From CAYRFQ01 sp964423615 (GTDB lineage: Bacteria; Planctomycetota; Planctomycetia; Gemmatales; Gemmataceae): DNA of 53,300 nt. The stretch is taken from assembly GCA_964423615.1 (NCBI GenBank), contig CAYRFQ010000047.1:1-53300 (forward strand). Reading direction: 5' to 3'. Shown here piece by piece: positions 8,953 through 17,501 of this stretch (positions within the stretch are counted from its first letter, which is position 1; the number at the start of each line of letters is the position of its first letter). Position numbers and translations under genes: made by a program. The notes beneath the pieces were generated by a model. It had not been told where the DNA came from and searched no databases. It was given only the letters and a program-made list of their open reading frames with translations.

Positions 8953-9768
8953 ATGACTCACCGAAAGGGTGCCGTTCGAATCGCCGACATCCCGCCAGAG
9001 ATTCTTGAGTCCCTCAATCGGGGAGAGATCGAGACAGCCAATCTCCCGGAGTGGCTTGCCGTCGATCAGCTCAAGGTGGCCGAGAACGTCCTTCCTTCGC
9101 TTGGCATGGAGGCAGCCCTTCCCAAACTGAAAGAGGTCGTTGCCGAGTTAGCCAAGAAGACTCAACCGAAGGTTCTCGACGCGATTGGAACGGCTTTGGC
9201 TCAACGCGTTTCGTATAGTTCTGGGAAACGATCGCTATACCAGAAAATTGCCACCCACCAGGCCGACAGTGTACGCTCATGGGCCGCGTATCTCCTGAGA
9301 GACGATGAGGCGTTGACGTTTTTTGAATTATTGGAAGCCGTGAAACCGCTTGCCGCCGACTCCCATTTCGGCGTTCGGGAAGTCGCGTGGATGGCCTTGC
9401 GGGGGCACATTGCAACGCATTTGAGCGAAGCGATCACGATTCTGACTGGGTGGGCGAACGACACGGAGGCGAACGTTCGTCGCTTCGCGAGTGAGGCGAC
9501 CCGTCCGTGTGGAGTTTGGACGCCCCACATTCCATCTCTGAAACAGAACCCAGGTCAAGCCGCCAGTGTTCTTGAGCCGTTGCGGTCCGATGTCTCGAAA
9601 TACGTCCGGGATTCGGTGGGAAACTGGCTCAACGACGCTAGTAAGACCACACCCGAATGGGTGAAAGCCGTTTGTACTCGGTGGGAGACCGAGTCGAAAA
9701 CTGCTGAAACGGTGTACATTATCAAGAAAGCCATGCGAACGATTCGGAAAACGGACGGTGGAAAGTGA
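8953..9768 (+). CDS. AlkC-like HEAT-repeat protein (putative DNA alkylation repair glycosylase)
   Basis: 271 aa from ATG 8953, preceded by GGAGG at 8941-8945. It is built of short alpha-helical repeats. The segment ASEATRPCGVWTPHI (about residues 178-192), followed by LEPLRSDVSKYVRDSVGNWLNDASK (about 214-238), closely matches the pattern of the AlkC/AlkD family, in which HEAT-like repeats grip DNA and excise positively charged alkylated bases. The usual RPRLPW of AlkC is RPCGVW here. The gene lies 100 bp after the SxtJ gene on the same strand but has no obvious functional link with it. Family membership is fairly sure; glycosylase activity is inferred. Confidence 0.72.
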   Translation: MTHRKGAVRIADIPPEILESLNRGEIETANLPEWLAVDQLKVAENVLPSLGMEAALPKLKEVVAELAKKTQPKVLDAIGTALAQRVSYSSGKRSLYQKIATHQADSVRSWAAYLLRDDEALTFFELLEAVKPLAADSHFGVREVAWMALRGHIATHLSEAITILTGWANDTEANVRRFASEATRPCGVWTPHIPSLKQNPGQAASVLEPLRSDVSKYVRDSVGNWLNDASKTTPEWVKAVCTRWETESKTAETVYIIKKAMRTIRKTDGGK

Positions 9769-10002
9769 ATGGCACACAGCCACCGAATTTTTCAGTCCGC
9801 CATCCACCAGGGCCAGCCATAACGGATCTTTCCACCTGCCTTTTCCGAAGCCTCCAATCCACAAACTCCATTCCCCCATCCAAAACTCATTGACAACCCA
9901 TTCCAAGAAACGGAAGATGGATGAAATCTCGCAACCTGGCAAGCGAATAACATATCGGAAGTTACAACATATATCTCACATTGCGAGTTAAGGGGCCATC
10001 CT

Positions 10003-10659
10003 ATGGAATGGGTCTATTGGTTTTGTGCCATCGTTGGAGGATCGGTACTCGCCATCCAATTCTTGCTCGTTGCGATCGGCATCGGCGGGATGGAAGATGC
10101 GGACAGTTCGGGTGACGTTGGCGGGGACATTGGCGACGTTGGCGACGTCGGAGACATCGATACGACGGGTGACTTTGGCGGAGATGCTGAGATTCCCGAT
10201 GCTGGTCAAACTGCGGTCACGACGAACTGGTTGTTCGGCATCATCAGCTTGAAAACGTTGGTTGCTGGAGCGACGTTCTTTGGTCTAATTGGTTTGGGGA
10301 TGAAAGAAGCCGGTTACGAAGGACCGCTTCGCCACCTTTCGGCCATCGGAGCAGGTCTTGTCGCTATCTTCATCGTGAATTGGCTGACGCAGTCCATGGC
10401 TCGGTTTAATGCAGACGGCACGTTCCGCATCGAGCAATCGGTTGGTTCGACAGGCCGAGTCTATCTTTCCGTTCCGCCGACGAAGTCCGGGAGTGGAAAG
10501 ATTCACGTCAGCGTTCATGGACGCATGGTCGAATTGAAAGCCATCACGTCTGGTGAAACGGTTCCGACCGGAATGACCGCAGTCGTTGTTGGAGTCGTCA
10601 CAAACGACACGGTCGAAATTCGGCCCGTGGGGAGTCTGGAAACTACTACAGCGTCTTGA
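10003..10659 (+). CDS. NfeD/YqiJ-like membrane protein, partner of flotillin
   Basis: 218 aa. An N-terminal membrane helix (VYWFCAIVGGSVLAIQFLLVAIGIG) is followed by an Asp/Gly-rich linker made of repeated GDVGD units (about residues 33-60), two further helices (LFGIISLKTLVAGATFFGLIGLGM and LSAIGAGLVAIFIVNWL), and a C-terminal beta-rich domain (SVGSTGRVYLSVPP to VEIRPVG) of the OB fold seen in NfeD proteins. NfeD-type proteins are encoded next to flotillins and are thought to help organise membrane microdomains. The flotillin gene follows 408 bp downstream on the same strand. The start has AAGGGG about 8 bases upstream. Confidence 0.82.
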   Translation: MEWVYWFCAIVGGSVLAIQFLLVAIGIGGMEDADSSGDVGGDIGDVGDVGDIDTTGDFGGDAEIPDAGQTAVTTNWLFGIISLKTLVAGATFFGLIGLGMKEAGYEGPLRHLSAIGAGLVAIFIVNWLTQSMARFNADGTFRIEQSVGSTGRVYLSVPPTKSGSGKIHVSVHGRMVELKAITSGETVPTGMTAVVVGVVTNDTVEIRPVGSLETTTAS

Positions 10660-11067
10660 GACGATGCTCGGTTGTGTTTTGGTAACGGCCCGTGTTTGCT
10701 CCATGCTCCATCGTCGAGTGAGATGATTGTTTTGACACGAACCTGGGGTGCGAGCGAGGGACCCAATGAGAAGACACTTCGCTTGCGTCTCGGGCGGATA
10801 AAAACCAGACGCGAATCGTCACGAATCGTCTCCGCGAAATATCCGTGGATTTCTTGGCCGGTCGAACACTGATTCCGGCAATCAAACCACAACAGTCTTC
10901 TCCGCATGCCGGAAGCGACCGTGCAACGATCGGGAGGCTGACCCTATGTCTGCCCTTCGCCGCTCACGCCGCGAATTGACGAACGAACTTCCTTTTCAAC
11001 ACCATCTGAGCGGTACCGTTCGTGACCGTTTGGAAACTTGTTCCACATCTAAGACCGAGGACCAGAG
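10660..11067 (+). other. Spacer between the NfeD-like and flotillin genes
   Basis: This 408-bp stretch has no convincing gene. A 62-codon frame (10946-11134) has GGGAGG upstream of its ATG, but it overlaps the flotillin start and its residues look non-coding (Arg/Ser/Leu-rich). The length leaves room for a separate promoter for the flotillin gene. No terminator hairpin was seen. Confidence 0.4.
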
Positions 11068-12738
11068 ATGTTTGCTTCTCTATTTCCTTTTGCCCAAGTC
11101 GATGACTCACAAATTAACATTTACTTCGTGCTGAGTGTGATTGCGGCCGTCGTCTTTGTGTTCCTGCTGATCATGCTCTTTGTTCGAAGATACAAACGAT
11201 GTCCGAGTAACCGAGTTCTCGTGATCTACGGGAAGTATACAGGGACCAATACGGGAACCCGGTGTATCCACGGTGGTGCTCGGCTGGTCTATCCGCTGTT
11301 CCAAGATTTCGGATATCTGTCTTTGGAACCAATGCAGATCGAGGTTCCTCTCAAAGGAGCCCTGTCGATCGAAAACATCCGCGTCAACGTTCCGAGCGTG
11401 TTCACTGTTGCGGTCGGTACCGAAAAAGAAATCATGCAGAACGCGGCGGTCCGCTTGTTGGAGCTCACGTCCGACGAAGTGAAGCACCAAGCGAGTGACA
11501 TCATTTTCGGTCAGCTTCGCCAGGTCATTGCGTCGATGCTCATCGAAGACATCAACCGGGATCGCGAAAAATTCCTGCACAACATCCAGCAATCTGTGGA
11601 ACCGGAACTCGCGAAGATCGGTCTGGTTCTCATCAACGTAAACATCACCGACATTACCGACGAATCGGGCTACATCGAAGCCATTGGCCGTAAGGCGGCT
11701 TCGCAAGCTGTTCAGCAAGCGAAGATTGATGTGGCAGAGCAAGAGAAGAAGGGGCAAATCGGTGTTGCCGAAGCCGAGCGGGAAAAAGCCATCCAGGTTG
11801 CGGATGCCACCAAGCTCCAGAAGATCGGGACACGAGAGGCCATGAAGGACCAACAAGTCCGATTGGCCGAACTCGAACGAGACCAAAAGGTCGCCGAGGA
11901 ACGCGCGACTTACGAGCGAGAAGCCCAAATCAAAGACGCGGAGCGAACCAAGCGTGTTGCCATTGCGGATGCGGATGCCAAGGCGATTGCCGGGGAGAAC
12001 GAGGCGCAGGCCGAGGTTGCTGCCGCTGAGGCGACGTTGAAAGTCAAACAGGCCGAAGCTTACGAAGTTGGGGAGAAGAAGAAGCGAGTAGCCGAGGCGA
12101 GCGTTTTGGAGACGCAGAACTTGGCGATGGCGAAGGTCGCTTTGGCCCAAGCCGAACGAGTCGAAGCCGAACGACGCGCCCAACTCGAAGCTCCGGCCAA
12201 AGCCGAGAAAGCCAAAATCCTCGTCGAAGCCGAAGCCGAAGCCGAGAAACGACGAATCGAAGCCGAAGGTCAAGCTGCTGCAACGTTTGCTCAGCTAGAC
12301 GCCGAGGCCCGCGGACAGTACGAAATTCTCGCCAAGAAGGGGGAAGGTTTACATAAGATCGTCGAGGCTTGCGGTGGGGCCGAAGCTGCCTTCCGGATGT
12401 TGATGCTTGAGCACCTCGACAACCTCGCCGAAGCTTCTGCCCAGGCCATTTCGAACATCAAGTTCGATAAGGTGATCGTTTGGGAAAACGGAGCCAACGG
12501 AGATGGACAGACGAACACTTCGAATTTCTTGCAAAGCATGGCTCGAACGCTTCCGCCTATGATGCAAGTCATGAAAGACATCGGCGGCGTAGAACTTCCC
12601 GAATACATCGCCAGGATGAATCCGGAACCGACCGCCACAAGTACCAACGGCGCTCACAGCACGACCAACGGCACGACTAAGCCTGCCGAGGAGACGTCCT
12701 CGACGTCGGAACAGCCCAGCTTGGAAGAGGAAGCGTAA
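11068..12738 (+). CDS. Flotillin / SPFH-domain membrane scaffold protein
   Basis: 556 aa from ATG 11068 with GAGGA 7 bases upstream. One membrane helix (IYFVLSVIAAVVFVFLLIMLFV, about 18-39) is followed by the SPFH (band 7) domain, including LVIYGKYTG and the typical LTSDEVKHQASDIIFGQLRQVIASM. A long Ala/Glu-rich coiled coil (about 215-420) with many EAEAE-type repeats follows, then a C-terminal region and a Thr/Ser-rich tail (TSTNGAHSTTNGTTK). Flotillins of the YqiK/FloT kind oligomerise on the inner face of the membrane and organise ordered lipid domains and protein complexes. The upstream NfeD-like gene is the expected partner. An intrinsic terminator follows about 90 bp after the stop. Confidence 0.93.
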   Translation: MFASLFPFAQVDDSQINIYFVLSVIAAVVFVFLLIMLFVRRYKRCPSNRVLVIYGKYTGTNTGTRCIHGGARLVYPLFQDFGYLSLEPMQIEVPLKGALSIENIRVNVPSVFTVAVGTEKEIMQNAAVRLLELTSDEVKHQASDIIFGQLRQVIASMLIEDINRDREKFLHNIQQSVEPELAKIGLVLINVNITDITDESGYIEAIGRKAASQAVQQAKIDVAEQEKKGQIGVAEAEREKAIQVADATKLQKIGTREAMKDQQVRLAELERDQKVAEERATYEREAQIKDAERTKRVAIADADAKAIAGENEAQAEVAAAEATLKVKQAEAYEVGEKKKRVAEASVLETQNLAMAKVALAQAERVEAERRAQLEAPAKAEKAKILVEAEAEAEKRRIEAEGQAAATFAQLDAEARGQYEILAKKGEGLHKIVEACGGAEAAFRMLMLEHLDNLAEASAQAISNIKFDKVIVWENGANGDGQTNTSNFLQSMARTLPPMMQVMKDIGGVELPEYIARMNPEPTATSTNGAHSTTNGTTKPAEETSSTSEQPSLEEEA

Positions 12739-12830
12739 TCACGGAAGTCCGGGTTTGCGTTGTTTAGAATGGTTCCGGTTTGCGTTGAGTCCATGCCAGG
12801 TCCGTATATTCGCAAGAGAGATTTTGTTGT

Positions 12831-12859
12831 AGGCACACGGGATCACGTGTGCCTTTTTT
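12831..12859 (+). terminator. Rho-independent terminator after the flotillin gene
   Basis: AGGCACACG (12831-12839) and CGTGTGCCT (12846-12854) form a perfect 9-bp stem with a 6-base loop, followed by a run of T to 12859. It ends the NfeD-flotillin unit. Confidence 0.85.
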
Positions 12860-13028
12860 GTTTCTGCCGTACGTATGTCTCGCCTCGCAAACTGACTGAG
12901 TTCCTCTCCGGCGACGGGAATTTCAAGAAACTTCGTCGTGTTTGGCCATTCTCCTTCGTCTTGGGCCAAGCATGGGTCATAATGTGGTAGAGCCGGAAGA
13001 CAACACAGGGTCAGGATCCAGTCTAATA

Positions 13029-13658
13029 ATGTCAATTAGCCATAAAGCGTATTTCTTTGACTACTCAGCGTTCGAGCGGGAACTCAGCCAAATCCTCTAT
13101 TCAGCCCTTCAAGACAATGACTTCAGTCAACTCGTCGGGTTCATCAACAACGATTCCTCACGTTTCACCGACCCGGCTGATGAACAACCGTTAAGCTCCA
13201 ACTGGGCAGAAGAGCGCGAATTGAATGTCCAGTGGTGTGCTGACATCGCGTTGTCGGCGTATTATGACTGGACCGATTCGCGTGGTTTGAACTACGGTTT
13301 CGATGCCCTTGATTCTTACCTTCGGCTGGTTCCGGAAATCGGGAGAGATACGGACTTGTTTGTGGGAGGTTCACTCTTCGGGCCGCCAGGAAAACGACTC
13401 GATCCGGGGTGTATGGGGACAGGAATGCTCTCGTCTCGACAGGCGGTTCGTATACACGAGCGGCTCGCAGGGATAGACTGGATTCCCATTCCTTCCCCTG
13501 GCTCTTCTGTGTTCGCAGGGTGCTATTACAAACCTGAGTCGGTCGAAGAGGTCGAAGAATCTCGGGATCGGTTGGTTCGGTTGTACCACGACGCCAGTGC
13601 CGCAGATGTGGGATTATTGTTCGTGGACTTCAACGATCGGGGCGTTGCTCATATGTAA
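13029..13658 (+). CDS. Hypothetical protein, unrecognised family
   Basis: 209 aa if started at ATG 13029 (MSISHKAYFFDY); the longer frame from 12942 adds residues that read like spacer sequence. No strong Shine-Dalgarno is present; AGGATCC at about 13013 is the best candidate. The protein is acidic and globular, with no signal peptide or membrane segment. Aromatic-rich motifs (DIALSAYYDWTDS, GLNYGFDALDSYL, FVGGSLFGPPGKRLDPGCMG) suggest a folded cytoplasmic protein; four Cys residues are scattered. I do not recognise the family. It converges on the lipoprotein gene with a hairpin in the 62-bp gap. Confidence 0.65.
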   Translation: MSISHKAYFFDYSAFERELSQILYSALQDNDFSQLVGFINNDSSRFTDPADEQPLSSNWAEERELNVQWCADIALSAYYDWTDSRGLNYGFDALDSYLRLVPEIGRDTDLFVGGSLFGPPGKRLDPGCMGTGMLSSRQAVRIHERLAGIDWIPIPSPGSSVFAGCYYKPESVEEVEESRDRLVRLYHDASAADVGLLFVDFNDRGVAHM

Positions 13659-13664
13659 GGGTCA

Positions 13665-13696
13665 ATGGCACACCATTGAGCACTGTGGCGTGCCAT
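13665..13696. repeat. Hairpin repeat, family 2 (copy 2), between convergent genes
   Basis: ATGGCACACCA (13665-13675) and TGGCGTGCCAT (13686-13696) form an 11-bp stem with one mismatch and a 10-base loop. The arms are identical to those at 4575-4610, while the loops differ, as expected if the arms are what is conserved. It fills the 62-bp gap between two convergent genes. Confidence 0.65.
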
Positions 13697-13720
13697 CTTC
13701 GAAAACTCTTTATCGCAGAT

Positions 13721-14554
13721 TTACTCTGGGGTAGGTCTGTGTAGCTTGACAGCGTTAATGAGGTTGGAGCGAGGTCGGTAGTTGGTGTTGTGTCGAGCCA
13801 TCGGTGGAGTGAGCGTTCCCTGCGGTTCCGCAGGTGGGTTGTCTTCTCGAGGTTGTGGCGGCAACGGTCTGGGCATGGGGAGGGTGTTTTTGCCTGGGTT
13901 GGGAGAGGGGGTGGCGGTAGGTCGTACCCTTATGTCTCGATCCGCCTCGAAGACTCGACCGTCATCCAAACTCATGCGAACAACGACCCGGATTTGCTCG
14001 CTCCTCGGCACCTTCTTCCAGGGAAGAAAAACGGTGTATCCAGTCGAAAAGACTCCTCGTCGCCATGTCTTACGCAATTGAGCGGGCGTGAGTTGCCAAT
14101 TGCCGATGGGAGTTTTGACTCCTGTGGACAGGATTTCGAGTGCATTGATCTCGACCGATCCAGGAACCTGGACGAGGTGGTTTTGTGAATCTCGTGGTTC
14201 GATCACGACCTTCAGGGCTTCGTCTCCCGGTTCTCCATCTTCGTTGATACCTGATGTCAAGCTTCCCACGACAATCCGACGCAGGGGGATCGTACGCATG
14301 GTGGGTTCGGGAGATCCTACGACGTGAGGTTGGGGGATTCCGGAACCTTGGAGAGTGGCGAGTTGGTGGTGAAGGGCTTCGTTTTGGGCCCGAAGGTTTT
14401 CGTTTTGGGCCTTCAGGCCGTAGACGTCTTCCTCTCGGGAACGTAAGGCCATTTCGAGAACGTCGTTATTTCGGCACCCTGGGACGAGTGCAAAGGCGGC
14501 CACTACCCACGGGAGGAAAACAGAAGATCGGTTACGGCTGCGTGCCTTGGGCAT
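13721..14554 (-). CDS. Coiled-coil lipoprotein of unknown function
   Basis: 277 aa from ATG 14554, chosen because GGAGGGG lies directly upstream and includes the earlier ATG at 14566. The signal peptide ends in a lipobox (AFALVPGC), so the mature protein should be lipid-anchored at Cys. A short coiled coil (about residues 35-70, with KAQNENLRAQNEALHHQL) is followed by a beta-rich domain (RTIPLRRIVVGSLTSG to MSLDDGRVFEADRDIRV), then a Pro-rich tail. The pattern suggests an envelope protein that oligomerises; I do not know a named family. It lies downstream of the two clpP genes on the same strand (75-bp gap to the nearer one), possibly co-transcribed. Confidence 0.75.
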   Translation of the reverse strand: MPKARSRNRSSVFLPWVVAAFALVPGCRNNDVLEMALRSREEDVYGLKAQNENLRAQNEALHHQLATLQGSGIPQPHVVGSPEPTMRTIPLRRIVVGSLTSGINEDGEPGDEALKVVIEPRDSQNHLVQVPGSVEINALEILSTGVKTPIGNWQLTPAQLRKTWRRGVFSTGYTVFLPWKKVPRSEQIRVVVRMSLDDGRVFEADRDIRVRPTATPSPNPGKNTLPMPRPLPPQPREDNPPAEPQGTLTPPMARHNTNYRPRSNLINAVKLHRPTPE

Positions 14555-14629
14555 TATCCCCTCCATGGGAAATGTGGGTTGTTCCGTCGCTCAAAACTCC
14601 GGGGTGCGGAGAAATCAACGCGGTAGATT

Positions 14630-15211
14630 CTAAGGCATTTTTTCGATCACATGGTCGACGAGACCGTATTCCTTGGCCTCGGCGGGAGACATGAACTTGT
14701 CGCGATCTGTGTCCTCTTCGATTCGCTCGAGCGTTTGCCCGGAGTGCCTTTGCAGGATTCCATTCAAATCGTGCTTGAGCCGTTTGAACTCTTTCAAGTG
14801 CACCAGGATTTCTGCGGTGGTGCCCTCCGACCCAGCGAGCGGTTGGTGGATCATCACTCGAGCGTGAGGAAAGGCATGCCGCTTGCCGGCGGCTCCGGCA
14901 CAGAGCAACACGGCTCCCATGCTAGCACATTGTCCCATGCAATACGTCGCCACGTCGCAACCGATCCCTTGCATGGTATCGTAGATGGCCATCCCGGCAG
15001 TTACCGAACCGCCTGGTGAATTGATGAAAAAGTGGATGTCGGCTTGTGGATCGACGCTGTGCAAGTAGTGCAACTGCGTGACGATTAAGCTCGAACTGTG
15101 GTCATCCACTCCGCCTTGCAAGTAGATCTTTCGCTCTTGCAACAAGCGGCTGTAAATATCCATGACGCGTTCTTCGCGTCCACCTTCCAAGACATAAGGA
15201 ATAGGGGCCAT
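14630..15211 (-). CDS. clpP: ATP-dependent Clp protease proteolytic subunit ClpP (paralogue A)
   Basis: 193 aa, the normal length for ClpP. The catalytic triad is intact: Ser97 (QCASMGAVL), His122 (MIHQP) and Asp171 (DTDRDKFM). The oxyanion/handle segment FFINSPGGSVTAGMAIYDTMQ is typical. Fourteen subunits form a chamber that degrades proteins fed by ClpX or ClpA/ClpC. The second clpP lies 122 bp upstream on the same strand, so the two could form mixed rings as in other bacteria with paired ClpPs. The start has GGAG about 9 bases upstream. No clpX or trigger-factor gene is adjacent. Confidence 0.95.
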   Translation of the reverse strand: MAPIPYVLEGGREERVMDIYSRLLQERKIYLQGGVDDHSSSLIVTQLHYLHSVDPQADIHFFINSPGGSVTAGMAIYDTMQGIGCDVATYCMGQCASMGAVLLCAGAAGKRHAFPHARVMIHQPLAGSEGTTAEILVHLKEFKRLKHDLNGILQRHSGQTLERIEEDTDRDKFMSPAEAKEYGLVDHVIEKMP

Positions 15212-15333
15212 TGTCCATATCTCCAGATAGAACCAACCCCGTTAGTCTTATCGGCGGTTGGCATTTGATTCTTTAGAAAATTTTTTGACTCAAGATCCGA
15301 CGATCGGTGCCGACCTCGGAGAGTGGGTTATTG

Positions 15334-15981
15334 TTACTTCTTTTCGTCGGTGATCTTGGTGAGCACTTCATCGACCAATCCGAATTCCTTTGCTTCGCCA
15401 GCGTTGAAGAACCGGTCTCGGTCCGTTTCCTTCTCGATGATGGCCATATCTTGGCCGGTGTGCTTGACGAGGATTTCGTTGAGCCGTTCTCGTTCTTTCA
15501 ACATTTCGCTGGCTTGGATCTCGATGTCGGAAATCTGACCGCCCACTGGTCCCCAAGGTTGGTGGATCATCACCTTGGAGTTGGGCAAGGCGTATCGTCG
15601 GCCTTTGGTCCCAGCGGTCAAGAGGACCGCAGCCCCGCTGGCCGCGAATCCCATGCAATACGTTGATACTGGGCATTCCAGGTATTGCATCGTGTCGTAG
15701 AGGGCGAGTGTGGCGGAGACGGAACCGCCTGGGCTGTTGATGTACATGTGAATTTCCTGGTTGCGGTTTTGGTACTGCAACCAGAGGAGTTTCTGGATCG
15801 CGAAATTCGCAGTGAAATCCGTGATTCGAGGATCGGCGGTCAATTCCGGGGAGGCTCCCAGGAAGACGATGCGGTTTTCGATCAAGAGTTGGTAGAGGGA
15901 TTTCTCGCGTTCGTACTCCCCACGTCGTTGATTCATGAGTTCGTAGGGATTACGAGGCGAAGCATTGGTATTAAACATCAT
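15334..15981 (-). CDS. clpP: ATP-dependent Clp protease proteolytic subunit ClpP (paralogue B)
   Basis: 215 aa with a longer N-terminus than paralogue A (MFNTNASPRNPYELMNQRRGEYEREKS split before the body), which may alter the axial pore. The triad is intact: Ser115 (GFAASGAAVL), His140 (KVMIHQPWG) and Asp189 (ETDRDRFF). The handle region reads MYINSPGGSVSATLALYDTMQ. The C-terminus ends KITDEKK. AAGGAAG lies upstream of the double ATG (15981 or 15978). Sequence divergence from paralogue A is large, including IQASEMLKERERLNEI in the handle helix, so the two are not a recent duplication. Confidence 0.95.
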   Translation of the reverse strand: MMFNTNASPRNPYELMNQRRGEYEREKSLYQLLIENRIVFLGASPELTADPRITDFTANFAIQKLLWLQYQNRNQEIHMYINSPGGSVSATLALYDTMQYLECPVSTYCMGFAASGAAVLLTAGTKGRRYALPNSKVMIHQPWGPVGGQISDIEIQASEMLKERERLNEILVKHTGQDMAIIEKETDRDRFFNAGEAKEFGLVDEVLTKITDEKK

Positions 15982-16304
15982 TTTTGTCTTCCTTCACTTT
16001 GCCAGATAGAACTGATAACTACATTGTTGGCATTCCGGGGGCGAAGATCAACTGCGGTGGGTCGCTTAGAAAAGAATAATTGATGTACGGACCTTATGAA
16101 AGCGTGGGTTAGGGGCCGAGAGATTTTTTTCGGCTCCGACGCTTTTCTGCTTCTCGGCAGCGTTTCCTCGCGAAAAACGTAGGACGGATTGGGAACATGC
16201 CCAAGAAACAATAGACAGGTTCTCGAATGTGTCCGACCTTTCCAATTCCTAAATCCAGAGCAGTCCTTACGACTCGGTGCCGATGGGTGTCCGGTCTCTT
16301 TCGA
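15982..16304 (-). other. Spacer upstream of clpP
   Basis: This 323-bp region lies between the dehydrogenase stop and the upstream clpP start, both on the minus strand. It should hold the clpP promoter. A weak hairpin (GGGGCCGA near 16111-16118 pairing with TCGGCTCC near 16129-16136) has no T-run. No gene was seen. Confidence 0.4.
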
Positions 16305-17111
16305 CTACCAACCCGTGTCTTCTGGATCGGGTTCGGGCGGAAACACGCCCATCACGCGTTGAGCAAAGTCGATGTTGGAACCGGTCATGATTCCCGATTC
16401 GTCACTGAGTAAGAACAGACACATGCGGCCCACGTCGTCGGCATCCAGCAACCGACCAAATGGCGACTTCTTCTCGGCCAGTTCGAGCCAGTTGTCAGGG
16501 CTTCCTTGTCGTTTTTGGACGACATGTTCGGCGGGCGTGTTGGTCCAGCCGAGGTAGATTCCATTGACGCGGATGCGGTACTTTCGCAAGCCATTGGCGG
16601 TGTTCTTGGTGAACGTGGCCATGGCGCCTTTGGTCGTACTATACGAAACTAAAATGGGCATGCCACAGTAGGCCGCAACCGAAAGGACGTTGACGATCGA
16701 TCCGGGAATGTTTTCACGCTTCATGACCCGAACGCTTTCTTGCGTCAGTAAGAACGGAGCCCGGACGTTGACGGCGAACTGGTAATCCCAGAACTCGACG
16801 GTGGTATCTTCAATGGTTCCCCGGTTCGTATCGGCGGCGGCGTTCACGAGTCCGTCGACACGCCCGAACTGTTCGTCACATTGCCGCACGATGTTGCGGC
16901 AGTCGTCGGGAACCGAAAGGTCGGCGCGAACGAACAAGCCTTTCGATCCGAGTTCGTTGATTTTGTTGACGACGGCATTGCCTTTGTCTTGCTGGCGTCC
17001 GCAAATGACGACTCCCGCAGCACCGGCTTTGGCGGCGTGCAAGGCAACGGCTTCCCCGATGCCCTGGGTGCCGCCGGTCGCGATGATCACTTTTCCGTCG
17101 AGGCGTGTCAT
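16305..17111 (-). CDS. Short-chain dehydrogenase/reductase (SDR family)
   Basis: 268 aa from ATG 17111, preceded by AAAGGACGG; the longer frame to 17153 adds 14 residues without support. The Rossmann motif TGGTQGIG (12-19), the active-site Asn115 (FAVNVRAP), Ser144 (NVLSVAAYCG), Tyr157 and Lys161 (YSTTK) are all in place. The usual NNAG motif reads VNAAAD. A classical SDR oxidises or reduces a hydroxyl/keto group with NAD(P)(H); the acidic or basic residue that sets cofactor choice (ICGRQQDKG) suggests NADPH. It is divergent from a Gfo/Idh/MocA oxidoreductase gene, which hints at a shared sugar or polyol pathway. The substrate is unknown. Confidence 0.9.
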   Translation of the reverse strand: MTRLDGKVIIATGGTQGIGEAVALHAAKAGAAGVVICGRQQDKGNAVVNKINELGSKGLFVRADLSVPDDCRNIVRQCDEQFGRVDGLVNAAADTNRGTIEDTTVEFWDYQFAVNVRAPFLLTQESVRVMKRENIPGSIVNVLSVAAYCGMPILVSYSTTKGAMATFTKNTANGLRKYRIRVNGIYLGWTNTPAEHVVQKRQGSPDNWLELAEKKSPFGRLLDADDVGRMCLFLLSDESGIMTGSNIDFAQRVMGVFPPEPDPEDTGW

Positions 17112-17501
17112 TGTTTCCGTCCTTTGTTGGTGTATCGCTTTGTGTACTGCCAAGAAAATTTTACGAATGCAGACTCGACCGAAAAGTTACGTCGCCAACT
17201 TCTCATGCTGGTTGAAAAAAGTGATGTCAGACGTCCCTTGAAAAAACGTGCTTTTTTGCGATGAGGGCACATTGTGTCTGTTTTTGGTGTGCATTGGCTT
17301 CCTCTCGCGATCGAGGTGGTCACATCCTGCGAATGACGGAATGGACGTAGCGGCGTTGCCAATTCCAATCGTTCGACACTGGGTGGATTCCAGGCATTTA
17401 CTCAGGCCTTTTTGCCCTCAGCCATTGAGACGCTTTGCCAGGCGTGAGAGAATCGGGGATCAAACCACGATTGCCGAAAGCCGACCCCAAGGTATTCCAA
17501 C
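17112..17501. other. Divergent promoter region of two oxidoreductase genes
   Basis: This 390-bp spacer separates the minus-strand SDR gene and the plus-strand Gfo/Idh/MocA gene and should hold both promoters, possibly under one regulator. No clear inverted-repeat operator or gene was found in it. Confidence 0.35.

Noticed and set aside
9767..9785. AATGGCACACAGCC after the AlkC-like gene as a third hairpin copy of family 2
   Set aside because: Only one arm is present; no complementary TGGCGTGCCAT follows.
10946..11134. A 62-codon frame with GGGAGG upstream, before the flotillin gene
   Set aside because: It overlaps the flotillin start in another frame and has no recognisable composition; a leader peptide cannot be excluded but is not supported.
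13665..13684. TGGCAC at the hairpin as a sigma-54 promoter
   Set aside because: The TTGA that follows is at the wrong spacing and the site lies in a hairpin between convergent genes.
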